A stretch of 64,000 nt of DNA. It comes from Planococcus shenhongbingii (GTDB lineage Bacteria; Bacillota; Bacilli; Bacillales_A; Planococcaceae). The notes beneath the pieces were generated by a model, which was given only the letters and a program-made list of their open reading frames with translations, was not told where the DNA came from and did no database searches. Position numbers and translations under genes: made by a program. Shown in pieces: positions 52,357 to 60,011 of this stretch (positions within the stretch are counted from its first letter, which is position 1; each line of letters begins with the position of its first letter). Where the stretch lies: positions 1,736,001 through 1,800,000 of the forward strand of contig NZ_CP129235.1 of the NCBI RefSeq assembly GCF_030413635.1. Direction: 5' to 3'.

Positions 52357-53064
52357 ATGAAAGACAAAGTCAGAGAAGTGTATAACCAGCTGGCCGGTTA
52401 TTATGCCAATGAAGCAGATCAAACGGGTCTATACAACAGCGAATACGAGCGGCCGGAAATGATGGCGCAATTGCCAATGGATATGAAGGGCCACAGCGTT
52501 TTGGATGCCGGCTGCGCCGCTGGCTGGTATACCGAGCAATTGGAAAAACGCGGCGCGAATGTCACCGCCATTGATCTGAGCCCGGAAATGGTCAATGCGG
52601 CCAAGAAACGGATGGGGGCCAAGGCGAACGTGCTATGCGCCGACCTGGCAGCGGCTTTGCCGTTTGAAGACCGTTCTTTTGATTGGGTGGTCAGTTCGTT
52701 GACGCTTCATTACCTGGAGGACTGGGGCAAAACGTTTCAGGAATTTAAACGGATCCTAAAGCCGGGAGGCCGGCTGCTGTTTTCGGTCCATCATCCGTTT
52801 ACGGATATCGAGTTGCTGGCGGAAGCCGATTATTTTTCAACCGAACTGATAACCGACCACTGGGAGAAGTCGGGGAAGGCTTATGAAGTCCTCTTTTACC
52901 GCCGGCCGCTCAGCGATATTTTCAATCAAACGCTTGAACACTTTGCCATCCAGGAAATCATCGAACCGAAGCCGACGTTAAAATTCAAAGACCTGGCCCC
53001 GGAAAGTTACGAGCGGCTGATGAAGAAACCGAATTTCCTGATCATCCAAGCAGCTATGAAATGA
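52357..53064 (+). CDS. Class I SAM-dependent methyltransferase
   Basis: 235 residues with a Methyltransf_11-type domain: motif I VLDAGCAAGWYTEQLEKRG, VTAIDLSPEMVNAAKKRM, post-motif ADLAAALPFEDRSFDWVVSS and LKPGGRLLFSVHHPF. The substrate is unknown; small-molecule methylation is likely. AGGAGGCGGAAT precedes ATG 52357. It is divergent from arsR, but its motifs do not resemble the arsenite methyltransferase ArsM (no conserved Cys triplet). Confidence 0.85.
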   Translation: MKDKVREVYNQLAGYYANEADQTGLYNSEYERPEMMAQLPMDMKGHSVLDAGCAAGWYTEQLEKRGANVTAIDLSPEMVNAAKKRMGAKANVLCADLAAALPFEDRSFDWVVSSLTLHYLEDWGKTFQEFKRILKPGGRLLFSVHHPFTDIELLAEADYFSTELITDHWEKSGKAYEVLFYRRPLSDIFNQTLEHFAIQEIIEPKPTLKFKDLAPESYERLMKKPNFLIIQAAMK

Positions 53065-53079
53065 CGTGAGAAGGCCACC

Positions 53080-53155
53080 GGACAGTATTTCTTAGGTAGC
53101 GGACAGTATTTCTTGAAAGCGGACAGTATTTGGTGGTCACCGGACAGTATTTCAC
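53080..53155. repeat. Tandem repeat, 20-21-nt period, four units
   Basis: GGACAGTATTT begins at 53080, 53101, 53121 and 53142, with preceding (A/T)(C/G)C and variable 9-10-nt spacers. The four cores are identical over 11 nt, so this array is younger or better conserved than the related one at 18082-18165. It follows the methyltransferase stop and precedes a terminator. Confidence 0.8.
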
Positions 53156-53174
53156 TTTTTCGCCTGGTTTAAAT

Positions 53175-53222
53175 TAAAAAAGCGTTCACCAAGAGGCAAA
53201 ATCTCTTAGTGAACGCCTTAAA
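53175..53222 (-). terminator. O-methyltransferase terminator
   Basis: Minus strand: GGCGTTCACTAAGAG pairs with CTCTTGGTGAACGC across TTTTGC, ending in six U residues. It may also stop the plus-strand transcript. Confidence 0.85.
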
Positions 53223-53229
53223 TACAAGC

Positions 53230-53889
53230 TTATTTCACAATTCCAATCGCAAATCCGTCATAACCTTTGCTACCGACCGTCTGCATGACCGTGCCGTCGA
53301 TCAGCGTGTCATCCGCCATCAAGTCCATGAAGTCGCGCATCGCTTTGCCGTTTGGATCTTCCGGATCCAAAACGCGGCCGCCGCGGACGACATTGTCGGC
53401 AATGATGACTGTGCCAGGCCGGGAATACTCCAAAGCCCATTTAAAGTAATGAGGATAGTTCGGTTTGTCAGCATCGATGAAAATCAAATCGAAATGCGTC
53501 CAGCCTTGTGATTTGAGCATCGGCAAAGTGTCGATAGCCGCACCTTCAATCACTTCGATTTTATCGGACAATCCGGCGTTTTCGATATTTTCTCGCGCCA
53601 CAATGGCGTGGGCATTTTTGTATTCGAGCGTCACTAGGCGTCCGTCATCAGGCAGTGCGCGTCCCATCCAGATGCTGCTATAGCCGCCAAGTGTACCGAT
53701 TTCCAGGACATTTTTGGCGTTAGCCAGTTTCACCATCAGTTTCAGAAACTTGCCTTGATTCGGTGACACATCGATTCCAGGCAAGCCGGCGTCAAAGTTG
53801 TTTTGATGCACCGCTTCCATCACAGGGTCTGAGTTGTGGAGCTTCTCCGTGAAATAATCATCTACGTCGTTCCAAAGTTTTTCTTTCAT
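53230..53889 (-). CDS. O-methyltransferase (CCoAOMT-like)
   Basis: 219 residues of the O-methyltransferase family 3: motif I NVLEIGTLGGYSSIWMGRAL, VTLEYKNAHAIVARENIENAG, metal-binding LIFIDADKPNYPHYFKWAL and IADNVVRGGRVLDPED. These enzymes use SAM and a divalent metal to methylate catechol-like or other hydroxyl substrates; the substrate here is unknown. AGGAGGCCTAT precedes the ATG at 53889. Confidence 0.9.
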   Translation of the reverse strand: MKEKLWNDVDDYFTEKLHNSDPVMEAVHQNNFDAGLPGIDVSPNQGKFLKLMVKLANAKNVLEIGTLGGYSSIWMGRALPDDGRLVTLEYKNAHAIVARENIENAGLSDKIEVIEGAAIDTLPMLKSQGWTHFDLIFIDADKPNYPHYFKWALEYSRPGTVIIADNVVRGGRVLDPEDPNGKAMRDFMDLMADDTLIDGTVMQTVGSKGYDGFAIGIVK

Positions 53890-54369
53890 ATAGGCCTCCT
53901 GATTTTTTAAGACTTAACCATCCCAAAATAGAAAGTAGCTGAACGGCTGTCCGGTTTTTTTGCCTCACTTCATAAATCAAGCAGTATGAGGATAAAAAAG
54001 AGCTGCTGCAAAACAAATCTGATACAGCTACTATGTCATCAACTATATATTAATTTTTCTGATAATAAAACACCCACTGGCTCAGCTGCAAAACTTATGG
54101 TGATGCAACAGCTGTCTCTATCAATTAAGCCGGTAGAGAAGAAAGCAGTTTGAATTTGTTTCTCTCACTTCATTTTTGTGGTCTTTTTCTGTTTACGGCA
54201 AGTTGGTTTTAGAATAGTTTATAAGTGTGATCGCCAATTTAATCTGAGGTATTCTTGTGTTTATAAAATGATGTAAGGAGGAATAAAGAAAAAACGATTA
54301 ACAGGCTGCCAGCAGTTGCGAAACAGTAGATAAGAGACCCACGGAATAAGTAGCGGGAGGAGAAATCTA
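53890..54369. other. 480-nt interval without a gene
   Basis: AT-rich spacer between the O-methyltransferase and the SDR gene. A strong ribosome-binding-like TAAGGAGGAATAAAG occurs at about 54275 but no start codon follows in range, which may be the relic of a small gene. CAGCTGCAAAAC and GATGCAACAGCTG around 54082-54115 form a loose inverted pair. Nothing else is identifiable. Confidence 0.5.
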
Positions 54370-55077
54370 ATGTCACACATTAAACAAGTCGCACTTGTCA
54401 CAGGCGGGAATCGGGGAATAGGTTATGAGTTGGTGAAACAATTGGCAGTGAACGGCTTTAAAGTCATTTTGACCAGCCGGGATGCTGAAAAAGGCCAGAA
54501 AGCCGCTCAAATACTTCAGGAATCAAAACTGGACGTTTCGTTCGCAGTAATGGATGTCGAGGAAAAGGAAAGCATTCGCCAAGCGGCGAGTGCGATAAAT
54601 GATCAATATGGCAGATTGGATGTATTGATCAACAATGCGGGCGTTTATTTGGATGAGCATGAAAAGTTATTGGCCATGGACCCTGGCATTCTGGAAAAAA
54701 CGATGGCGACGAACTTTTTCGGGGCATATTATGTGATGCATTCTTTTCTTCCGCTGATGGAAAAGCATGGCTATGGAAGAATCATCAATATTTCTTCAGG
54801 CTATGGAGAACTGCGAGAAATGGCTGTTCCGGGAGTAGGCGCCTACAAACTCTCCAAACTTGCTTTAAATGGGTTGACGCAATTGGCCGCTGCAGAGCTC
54901 AAAGGAGACATCAAAGTAAATGCAGCTTGTCCAGGATGGGTAAGTACAGATATGGGTGGACCTTCGGCTCCGAGAACCCCAAAGCAGGCAGCCGCGTCCA
55001 TCCTTTGGCTAGCGACGATTGGCTCGGATGGCCCCAATGGAGGGTTCTTCCGGAATGGCAGACAAATCGATTGGTAA
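54370..55077 (+). CDS. Short-chain dehydrogenase/reductase
   Basis: Classical SDR of 235 residues: cofactor loop VTGGNRGIGYELVKQL, VLINNAGVYL, catalytic Ser in INISSGYG and the YKLSK motif with Tyr and Lys, then CPGWVSTDMGG. The R at SRDAEKG after beta-2 suggests NADPH preference, like carbonyl reductases. Start ATG 54370 follows GGGAGGAG. The substrate is unknown. It precedes the ammonia-lyase gene by 130 nt. Confidence 0.9.
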   Translation: MSHIKQVALVTGGNRGIGYELVKQLAVNGFKVILTSRDAEKGQKAAQILQESKLDVSFAVMDVEEKESIRQAASAINDQYGRLDVLINNAGVYLDEHEKLLAMDPGILEKTMATNFFGAYYVMHSFLPLMEKHGYGRIINISSGYGELREMAVPGVGAYKLSKLALNGLTQLAAAELKGDIKVNAACPGWVSTDMGGPSAPRTPKQAAASILWLATIGSDGPNGGFFRNGRQIDW

Positions 55078-55210
55078 CCAACAAGTAGGTGGCATATTTT
55101 AAAAGGGCTGCTTGCCAGCTGGAGCCCATGCAGTGCTTGGCGTAGGCTGCGGTCTAGCAAGTAACCATCAGATGGACGGCAGAAATCTCCAATAAAATAG
55201 GAGGAGAAAA

Positions 55211-56449
55211 ATGATGAATGCTACAGATAATGAAGGGGAGATTCAATATCTAGCGAATAAAAGCAGGCGAAAATCTAACGATGAAAATGCGAGTGCAGGC
55301 TTTATGAACAGGAAGGCCGTTGAACAGGCCAGGAATTTCCATAAGAGCTTTCCCGAGTATAAAGTAACGCCCCTTCACAGTTTGACCGGCTTGTCCAAGC
55401 ATTTAAAGGTCTGCAACATCTGGGTAAAAGATGAATCTCACCGTTTTGGCCTTAACGCTTTTAAAGTGCTGGGCGGTTCCTATGCGCTTGGCAAATACCT
55501 GGCAGAAAAATTGAACGCCGATATTTCAGAAGTATCTTTTCAAAAACTAAGAAGCCACGAAGTGAAGGAGCGGCTTGGAGCCCTCACTTTTGTAACAGCG
55601 ACTGATGGCAATCACGGAAGAGGCATCGCTTGGGCCGCAAGCCAGCTCGGGCAAAAATCAGTTGTCTGCATGCCGAAAGGATCTTCGCCAATAAGATTGG
55701 ACAATATACGGAAAGAAGGCGCGGAAGCCTTCATAACCGAGTTGAATTATGACGACACCGTTAAGCTGGCCAACCGGATGGCTGAAGAAAATGGTTGGGT
55801 GTTGGTGCAGGACACGGCTTGGGATGGCTATGAGGAAATTCCGATTTGGATCATGCAAGGGTATGGAACAATCATGGATGAAGCGTTGGAACAGATGGCT
55901 GAAACCGGCGTTGACCGGCCGACGCATGTGTTTTTGCAAGCAGGCGTCGGTTCTTTCGCCGGCAGCATGCTCGGCTGCCTGGTGGAAAAGTATGGCGATG
56001 AACGGCCGGTTACAGTGATTATCGAACCGGAAAAAGCAGCTTGCTTATACAAATCGATAAGGATTGGAGATGGAAAACCGCATGCAGTGACCGGAGCTTT
56101 GGATACAATCATGGCCGGATTGGCTTGCGGTGAACCCAGTATAGCTTCATGGGGCATTTTAAAAGATTTTGCGGAGATCTTTGTTTCGTGTCCTGATTAT
56201 GTGGCAGCACGGGGCATGCGGATTCTCGCAAACCCAATAAGCTCTGACCCTCGCATTATCTCAGGCGAATCCGGCGCAGTCGGGATGGGATTGCTTAGTC
56301 AACTGGCTGAAAATGAAAACCTTAGTAGAATGAAAAAAGAATTGAATTTAAACCAGGATTCTAAAGTTCTGATCATCAGCACAGAAGGTGACACGGATCC
56401 GGGCCATTATAGGAAAGTGGTCTGGGACGGTGCCTATCCGACTGTGTAG
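55211..56449 (+). CDS. dpaL: Diaminopropionate ammonia-lyase
   Basis: PLP enzyme that splits 2,3-diaminopropionate into pyruvate and ammonia. 412 residues of the fold-type II family. The PLP lysine is in FGLNAFKVLGGSYAL, ATDGNHGRGIAWAA contains the Asn/Gly loop, VFLQAGVGSFAGS is the phosphate-binding Gly loop, and GEPSIASWGILKDFA is characteristic of this subgroup (YgeX). TAGGAGGAGAAAA precedes ATG 55211, with a second ATG immediately after. Stands alone; no associated transporter is visible. Confidence 0.9.
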   Translation: MMNATDNEGEIQYLANKSRRKSNDENASAGFMNRKAVEQARNFHKSFPEYKVTPLHSLTGLSKHLKVCNIWVKDESHRFGLNAFKVLGGSYALGKYLAEKLNADISEVSFQKLRSHEVKERLGALTFVTATDGNHGRGIAWAASQLGQKSVVCMPKGSSPIRLDNIRKEGAEAFITELNYDDTVKLANRMAEENGWVLVQDTAWDGYEEIPIWIMQGYGTIMDEALEQMAETGVDRPTHVFLQAGVGSFAGSMLGCLVEKYGDERPVTVIIEPEKAACLYKSIRIGDGKPHAVTGALDTIMAGLACGEPSIASWGILKDFAEIFVSCPDYVAARGMRILANPISSDPRIISGESGAVGMGLLSQLAENENLSRMKKELNLNQDSKVLIISTEGDTDPGHYRKVVWDGAYPTV

Positions 56450-56565
56450 TAGTCGGACGAATAAATAATCGTATCCTTCCATTAGAAGTTTTCCTTCATC
56501 ATTTTAGAACAGTTTGATTGTGGTTATTACAAGCGCAAATCGGATAACTGGTCTTTTCGCCCAAT

Positions 56566-56632
56566 GAAAAACACCTTTCGCTGACATCTTGGCATTTCCA
56601 TGCCTGATTCACAGCGAAAAGTGTTTTATTTA
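56566..56632 (+). terminator. Long hairpin after the ammonia-lyase gene
   Basis: AAACACCTTTCGCTG pairs with CAGCGAAAAGTGTTT with one mismatch across a loop of about 31 nt that itself contains GGCATTTCCATGCC. T-rich sequence follows on both strands. Confidence 0.7.
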
Positions 56633-56699
56633 GTCTGGTTTTCAGGATGATACCCATTAGACGGTTAGAAGAAATGCAGATCTATGAAGTGGCTACTAA

Positions 56700-57290
56700 T
56701 TAATTCTCAACACCCATCTGTTCATTCGTGAGTCGGGTATCGATGCCAGACAGGATAAAAGGAATCGCGGATTTGATGAATTCTTCCGGCGCAACGTTCT
56801 TTGAATTTCTTTTCCATTCCACCGAAGCGCCGTAAATTCCCCAGCTCAACATCACCGCCGCCACTTTAAGCGCTTGCTCGTCTTCAGTCGGCCGCTGTTT
56901 CACCAGCATCTTATAGAAAATATTTTCAAGCTGCTCCCGGATGATCCGGGCAATCGTATCTTCGTAGCCTCTATGGCAGCGGGTGGATAAGGACAATTGG
57001 AAATTGGTGATGGCTTTGAAAACGTGGACCAGTGCTTCTGTATTCAAGGCGTTGTTCTGGTAATACTCAGCACCCAAATTGACGGACCATACTTCCAATA
57101 AAGCCTTCTCCAGTAAATCGTAGATATCTTCAAAATGATAATAGAAAGTCGCACGGTTAATCATCGCCTTGGAGGTAATATCCTTTACGGTGATGTCTTT
57201 GAATTCCTTTTCTCCTGAGAGGTCAATGAACGAATCCATGATGACTCTGCGCGTGCGCAAAACCCGTGGATCTGTTTTTGATTGCGTCAT
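56700..57290 (-). CDS. TetR/AcrR family regulator
   Basis: 196 residues. The N-terminal helix-turn-helix covers about residues 12-60 (RRVIMDSFIDLSGEKEFKDI, AMINRATFYYHFEDIYDLLE). The C-terminal ligand domain has no recognisable effector motif. It is divergent from the DsbA-like/YdhR pair, and a dyad (AAATCCAT-N11-ATGGATTT, 57370-57396) lies between them, so it probably controls that pair and itself. Confidence 0.88.
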   Translation of the reverse strand: MTQSKTDPRVLRTRRVIMDSFIDLSGEKEFKDITVKDITSKAMINRATFYYHFEDIYDLLEKALLEVWSVNLGAEYYQNNALNTEALVHVFKAITNFQLSLSTRCHRGYEDTIARIIREQLENIFYKMLVKQRPTEDEQALKVAAVMLSWGIYGASVEWKRNSKNVAPEEFIKSAIPFILSGIDTRLTNEQMGVEN

Positions 57291-57369
57291 GTTTTCTTCA
57301 CCTACTTTTCCTACAGTTTCTCATATGTGTTGCATAAGCGACAAATCTGCCTATCTATTGGTATGGGTT

Positions 57370-57396
57370 AAATCCATTATGGCTTAAGATGGATTT
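57370..57396. promoter_or_regulatory. Candidate TetR operator
   Basis: AAATCCAT and ATGGATTT, perfect 8-nt arms separated by 11 nt, in the divergent region between the TetR gene and the DsbA-like gene. Confidence 0.5.
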
Positions 57397-57468
57397 GTAA
57401 GGCAAATAAAACAGAGCCTCTTAGAAAATACAATCTTTATTTAAAAAAATAGAAATGAGGGAAAAGAA

Positions 57469-58398
57469 TTGAAAAACAATAACAACATGATGTGTGATTT
57501 AGAAACAGGTGTATGCGGAGTGGCTGGAGAAGAAGAAATGGAGATCATTGATTTGAATCAGCCAAAAAAATCGATTACCTTGTATTATGTAACGGATCCG
57601 ATCTGTTCGCATTGCTGGGCCATCGAACCGGTGCTTCGCCGTTTCACCGAGCAATACGGCGACCATTTCAAGTTCCAAACGGTAATGGGCGGATTGCTGG
57701 AAAAATGGCATGACGGACCGATTGACCCGGCAAATGGAATCTACAAGCCAGCCGACGTTGCGGGCCATTGGAGAGAAGTCGGGGAACACTCAAGAATGCC
57801 GATTGACGGGTCTTTGATGATTGATAACCCCGTCCAGTCATCGTATCCGCCTTCCCGCGTGTTCAAAGTGATCCAGGAAAAACATGATGAGGCAAAAGCC
57901 AACGAGTACCTGCGCCGTGCACGAGAAGCCCTTTTCGCTTTCAATCAAAACATTTCAGATCAAGCGGTCATGATTGACATCGTCAACAAGATGGGGCTTG
58001 ACGGAGAAGCCATTATAGCGGAAGCGGAGCAGCCACGCGGCCAACAATTATTAAATGAAGATTTCAGCCTGGCGAGAAGCATAGGTGCCAGAGGTTTCCC
58101 GACGATTATCATGGTCAACGAAGAAAACAAAGGTGTGAAACTTGTCGGAGGCCGTCCTTTTGAATCTTATGTCGATGGCTTGAAACAGGTCCTGAACCAG
58201 GAAGAACTGCAAGCCAAGCAGCAGCCGTCGCTTTCGCGCTTGCTTGAAAAAGAAGAATTGCTGTTTTCCAAAGAAATTGAAGTCATGTACGATGTGGACC
58301 CAACCGGCATCAATGCTTTTATTGAAAAAGAACTTTCACCAGGCCGCTATGAAGCGAAGGAAATCCTGGGAGAATCTTATTTTACAACGGTCAAATAA
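57469..58398 (+). CDS. DsbA-family thioredoxin-fold protein (SpxH/FrnE-like)
   Basis: 309 residues, cytoplasmic (no signal peptide). Thioredoxin-fold start YYVTDPICSHCWAIEPVLRRF with a CSHC active site, inserted helical domain, then the cis-Pro region GARGFPTIIMVNEE. A second Cys pair occurs at the N-terminus (MMCDLETGVCGVAG). The fold resembles FrnE and YjbH/SpxH, but it is not the core yjbH context. TTG 57469 after GAGGGAAAAG is the likely start. The YdhR-like gene follows by 16 nt. A role in thiol or electrophile stress, induced through the neighbouring TetR protein, is an inference. Confidence 0.82.
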   Translation: MKNNNNMMCDLETGVCGVAGEEEMEIIDLNQPKKSITLYYVTDPICSHCWAIEPVLRRFTEQYGDHFKFQTVMGGLLEKWHDGPIDPANGIYKPADVAGHWREVGEHSRMPIDGSLMIDNPVQSSYPPSRVFKVIQEKHDEAKANEYLRRAREALFAFNQNISDQAVMIDIVNKMGLDGEAIIAEAEQPRGQQLLNEDFSLARSIGARGFPTIIMVNEENKGVKLVGGRPFESYVDGLKQVLNQEELQAKQQPSLSRLLEKEELLFSKEIEVMYDVDPTGINAFIEKELSPGRYEAKEILGESYFTTVK

Positions 58399-58414
58399 CG
58401 AGGAGGAAAAGAAC

Positions 58415-58720
58415 ATGGCCTTTATCGCACAAGTGGATTTCAAAATGGATGGACCTTTCGGAGATGAAATGGCAGTTGGGTTTTCCGATTTAGCGAAAAG
58501 CATCAACGAAGAAGAAGGCTTCATCTGGAAAATCTGGACAGAAAGCCCCGAAACAAAGGAAGCCGGAGGAATCTACCTTTTCGAAACAAAAGAAGCGGCG
58601 GGAGAATACGTGGAAATGCATACGAAGAGACTCGCCGGTTTTGGCATAACGGATGTAAACGCCAAAATCTTTGCGGTGAATTCACAACTTACTGAGATCA
58701 ATAGCGGTCCAGTGAAATAA
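58415..58720 (+). CDS. YdhR-like putative monooxygenase
   Basis: A 101-residue ferredoxin-like alpha/beta-barrel protein of the YdhR family: VDFKMDGPFGDEM, EEGFIWKIWTESPETKEAGGIYLF and GITDVNAKIFAVN. Family members are annotated as monooxygenases from structural similarity, without proven substrates. AGGAGGAAAAGAAC precedes ATG 58415. It probably forms an operon with the DsbA-like gene. Confidence 0.85.
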   Translation: MAFIAQVDFKMDGPFGDEMAVGFSDLAKSINEEEGFIWKIWTESPETKEAGGIYLFETKEAAGEYVEMHTKRLAGFGITDVNAKIFAVNSQLTEINSGPVK

Positions 58721-58879
58721 TAGCGAATGTAAAATATCTTTTGTAAATAAGCAATAAGAAACACGGATGATATAAACTGAAATCTATGTACTGACAGAAG
58801 TTACATGAAAGCAGGATTGCCAGTAAGCAAAAAGAGAAAGCGGCGGAATTTAAGAACTCATTTGTTCGTAAAAGTACAA

Positions 58880-58941
58880 GTGAAATAGCGAACGTTCGTA
58901 AAGTGTTTTAGGACCTTTACGAACGTTTTTATTTTGGGCTT
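58880..58941 (+). terminator. Hairpin 1 with CGTTCGTAAAG stem
   Basis: AACGTTCGTAAAG pairs with CTTTACGAACGTT around a TGTTTTAGGAC-type loop and is followed by a TTTTT-containing run. It shares its stem sequence with the hairpin 50 nt downstream. Confidence 0.7.
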
Positions 58942-58965
58942 TTGTATGGTTTTGGAGCGTTCGTA

Positions 58966-59003
58966 AAAGTGTACTTTTACGAACGCTTTTTAAATAGCAC
59001 TCG
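58966..59003. terminator. Hairpin 2 with CGTTCGTAAAAGT stem
   Basis: AGCGTTCGTAAAAGT-GT-ACTTTTACGAACGCT, an almost perfect palindrome followed by TTTTT. It stands between the YdhR-like gene and the convergent TetR gene. Confidence 0.8.
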
Positions 59004-59099
59004 ATGTGGGAATTAACTTCTGGGTAGCAGATCTTTTGAAAAGCATTCACTACGCGGGGGGTTACTTCATTTCTAAGGATATCCTTGTTCAGAGAAAAC

Positions 59100-59720
59100 T
59101 CATTTTTTAAGTCCTGCTGCAAAATAAGGACCGTTCACCATCATGGTCGTCAAAATACGTGCCATTTCTTGGGGGGATTCTTTGCTGCCGTTTCCTAGCC
59201 ATTCCTGGATCACTCCTATGATAGCAGTACCCATGTAAGCAGCTAAGTAACAGCTAGGCACACGAAGGTTTTCTTCTTTTATAAAGGCGTTTGAGTTATT
59301 TCCATAGAGCGTGTCCCACATAAACTCTTTCAGTCTTAGTTGAAACGATAAATCTCCTTTTGGGCCGAGGACCGCTTTCAAGAATCCACTATTTGTGTTC
59401 AAATACTCAAATAATGAAACGGTCAGGGTGAAAGGGGGAGAACTTTGCGCATCCTCAACTTCCAGAGCGGTAATCACACTCGAATAGTTTTGTTTGGTCA
59501 TGCTGGACAGATCAAGCATAATTTCCTTCTCGCATTTGTTCATCAAATCAAATTTGTCTTGATAGTGGGCATAAAAGGTCCCTCTGTTGATTCTTGCTTT
59601 CATGGTCAGATCTTTCACCGTAATGCTTTCAAACCCTTTTTCTTCAATCAATTCCACCAATGCCTGCCGAATGGATTCTTTTGTTCGAATAACGCGTAAA
59701 TCAGTATTCTTAGTGCCCAA
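59100..59720 (-). CDS. TetR/AcrR family regulator
   Basis: 206 residues. The helix-turn-helix is in residues 13-58 (KESIRQALVELIEEKGFESI, ARINRGTFYAHYQDKFDLMN) and a hydrophobic C-terminal ligand domain contains YLAAYMGTAIIGVIQEWLGNG. It is divergent from the CocE-type hydrolase; inverted and direct repeats in the spacer are candidate operators. It is about 30% smaller in identity to the other TetR gene by eye and not an obvious duplicate. Confidence 0.87.
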   Translation of the reverse strand: MGTKNTDLRVIRTKESIRQALVELIEEKGFESITVKDLTMKARINRGTFYAHYQDKFDLMNKCEKEIMLDLSSMTKQNYSSVITALEVEDAQSSPPFTLTVSLFEYLNTNSGFLKAVLGPKGDLSFQLRLKEFMWDTLYGNNSNAFIKEENLRVPSCYLAAYMGTAIIGVIQEWLGNGSKESPQEMARILTTMMVNGPYFAAGLKK

Positions 59721-59740
59721 AATAATTCCTCCTTAATTTT

Positions 59741-59862
59741 AGCCAACACAACCTATAAAAGTGTTCCATAGCCAACACATTTGCTGTTTTTAATCATTGA
59801 ATGAGCCTTGCTGCAATTTTACAATGAAACTGTAATAAACAACAGGATGTTCATTATTGTAA
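59741..59862. promoter_or_regulatory. Operator candidates in the TetR-hydrolase divergent region
   Basis: AGCCAACACA occurs at 59741 and 59770. The second copy forms GTGTT-N8-AACAC with 59761-59765. Further right, TTACAATGAA (59819) and TTCATTATTGTAA (59850) form a wide dyad. Either could bind the TetR protein. Confidence 0.4.
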
Positions 59863-60011
59863 CTTAATTGAGAGAAGGGAAAGCTGCCGTTTTGCAAATT
59901 TTTTACTGCGCAGGATTCAACTTCAATCAAGCCAAGCCACTTGTTCAAAAGTAAGAATTCTTTATAAAATTAAGGAAGCCTATGGTTTCCAAATGAGAGG
60001 AAGTAAATGAA

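Noticed and set aside
53080..53155. A miniature CRISPR array.
   Set aside because: Repeat cores are 11 nt and spacers 9-10 nt, far below the usual 24-36 nt repeats and 30-nt spacers, and no cas gene is in the window.
54270..54310. A small gene after the TAAGGAGGAATAAAG site upstream of the SDR gene.
   Set aside because: No ATG, GTG or TTG occurs at a workable distance with a following open frame; kept only as a possible relic.
58880..58895. GCGAACGTTCG as an additional LexA box.
   Set aside because: GAAC and GTTC abut with no 4-nt spacer, so it does not fit the SOS box; it is part of the hairpin stem.
58850..59122. A 90-codon minus-strand frame downstream of the second TetR gene.
   Set aside because: It spans both inverted-repeat hairpins, so its translation is generated by repeat sequence; no ribosome binding site or family resemblance.
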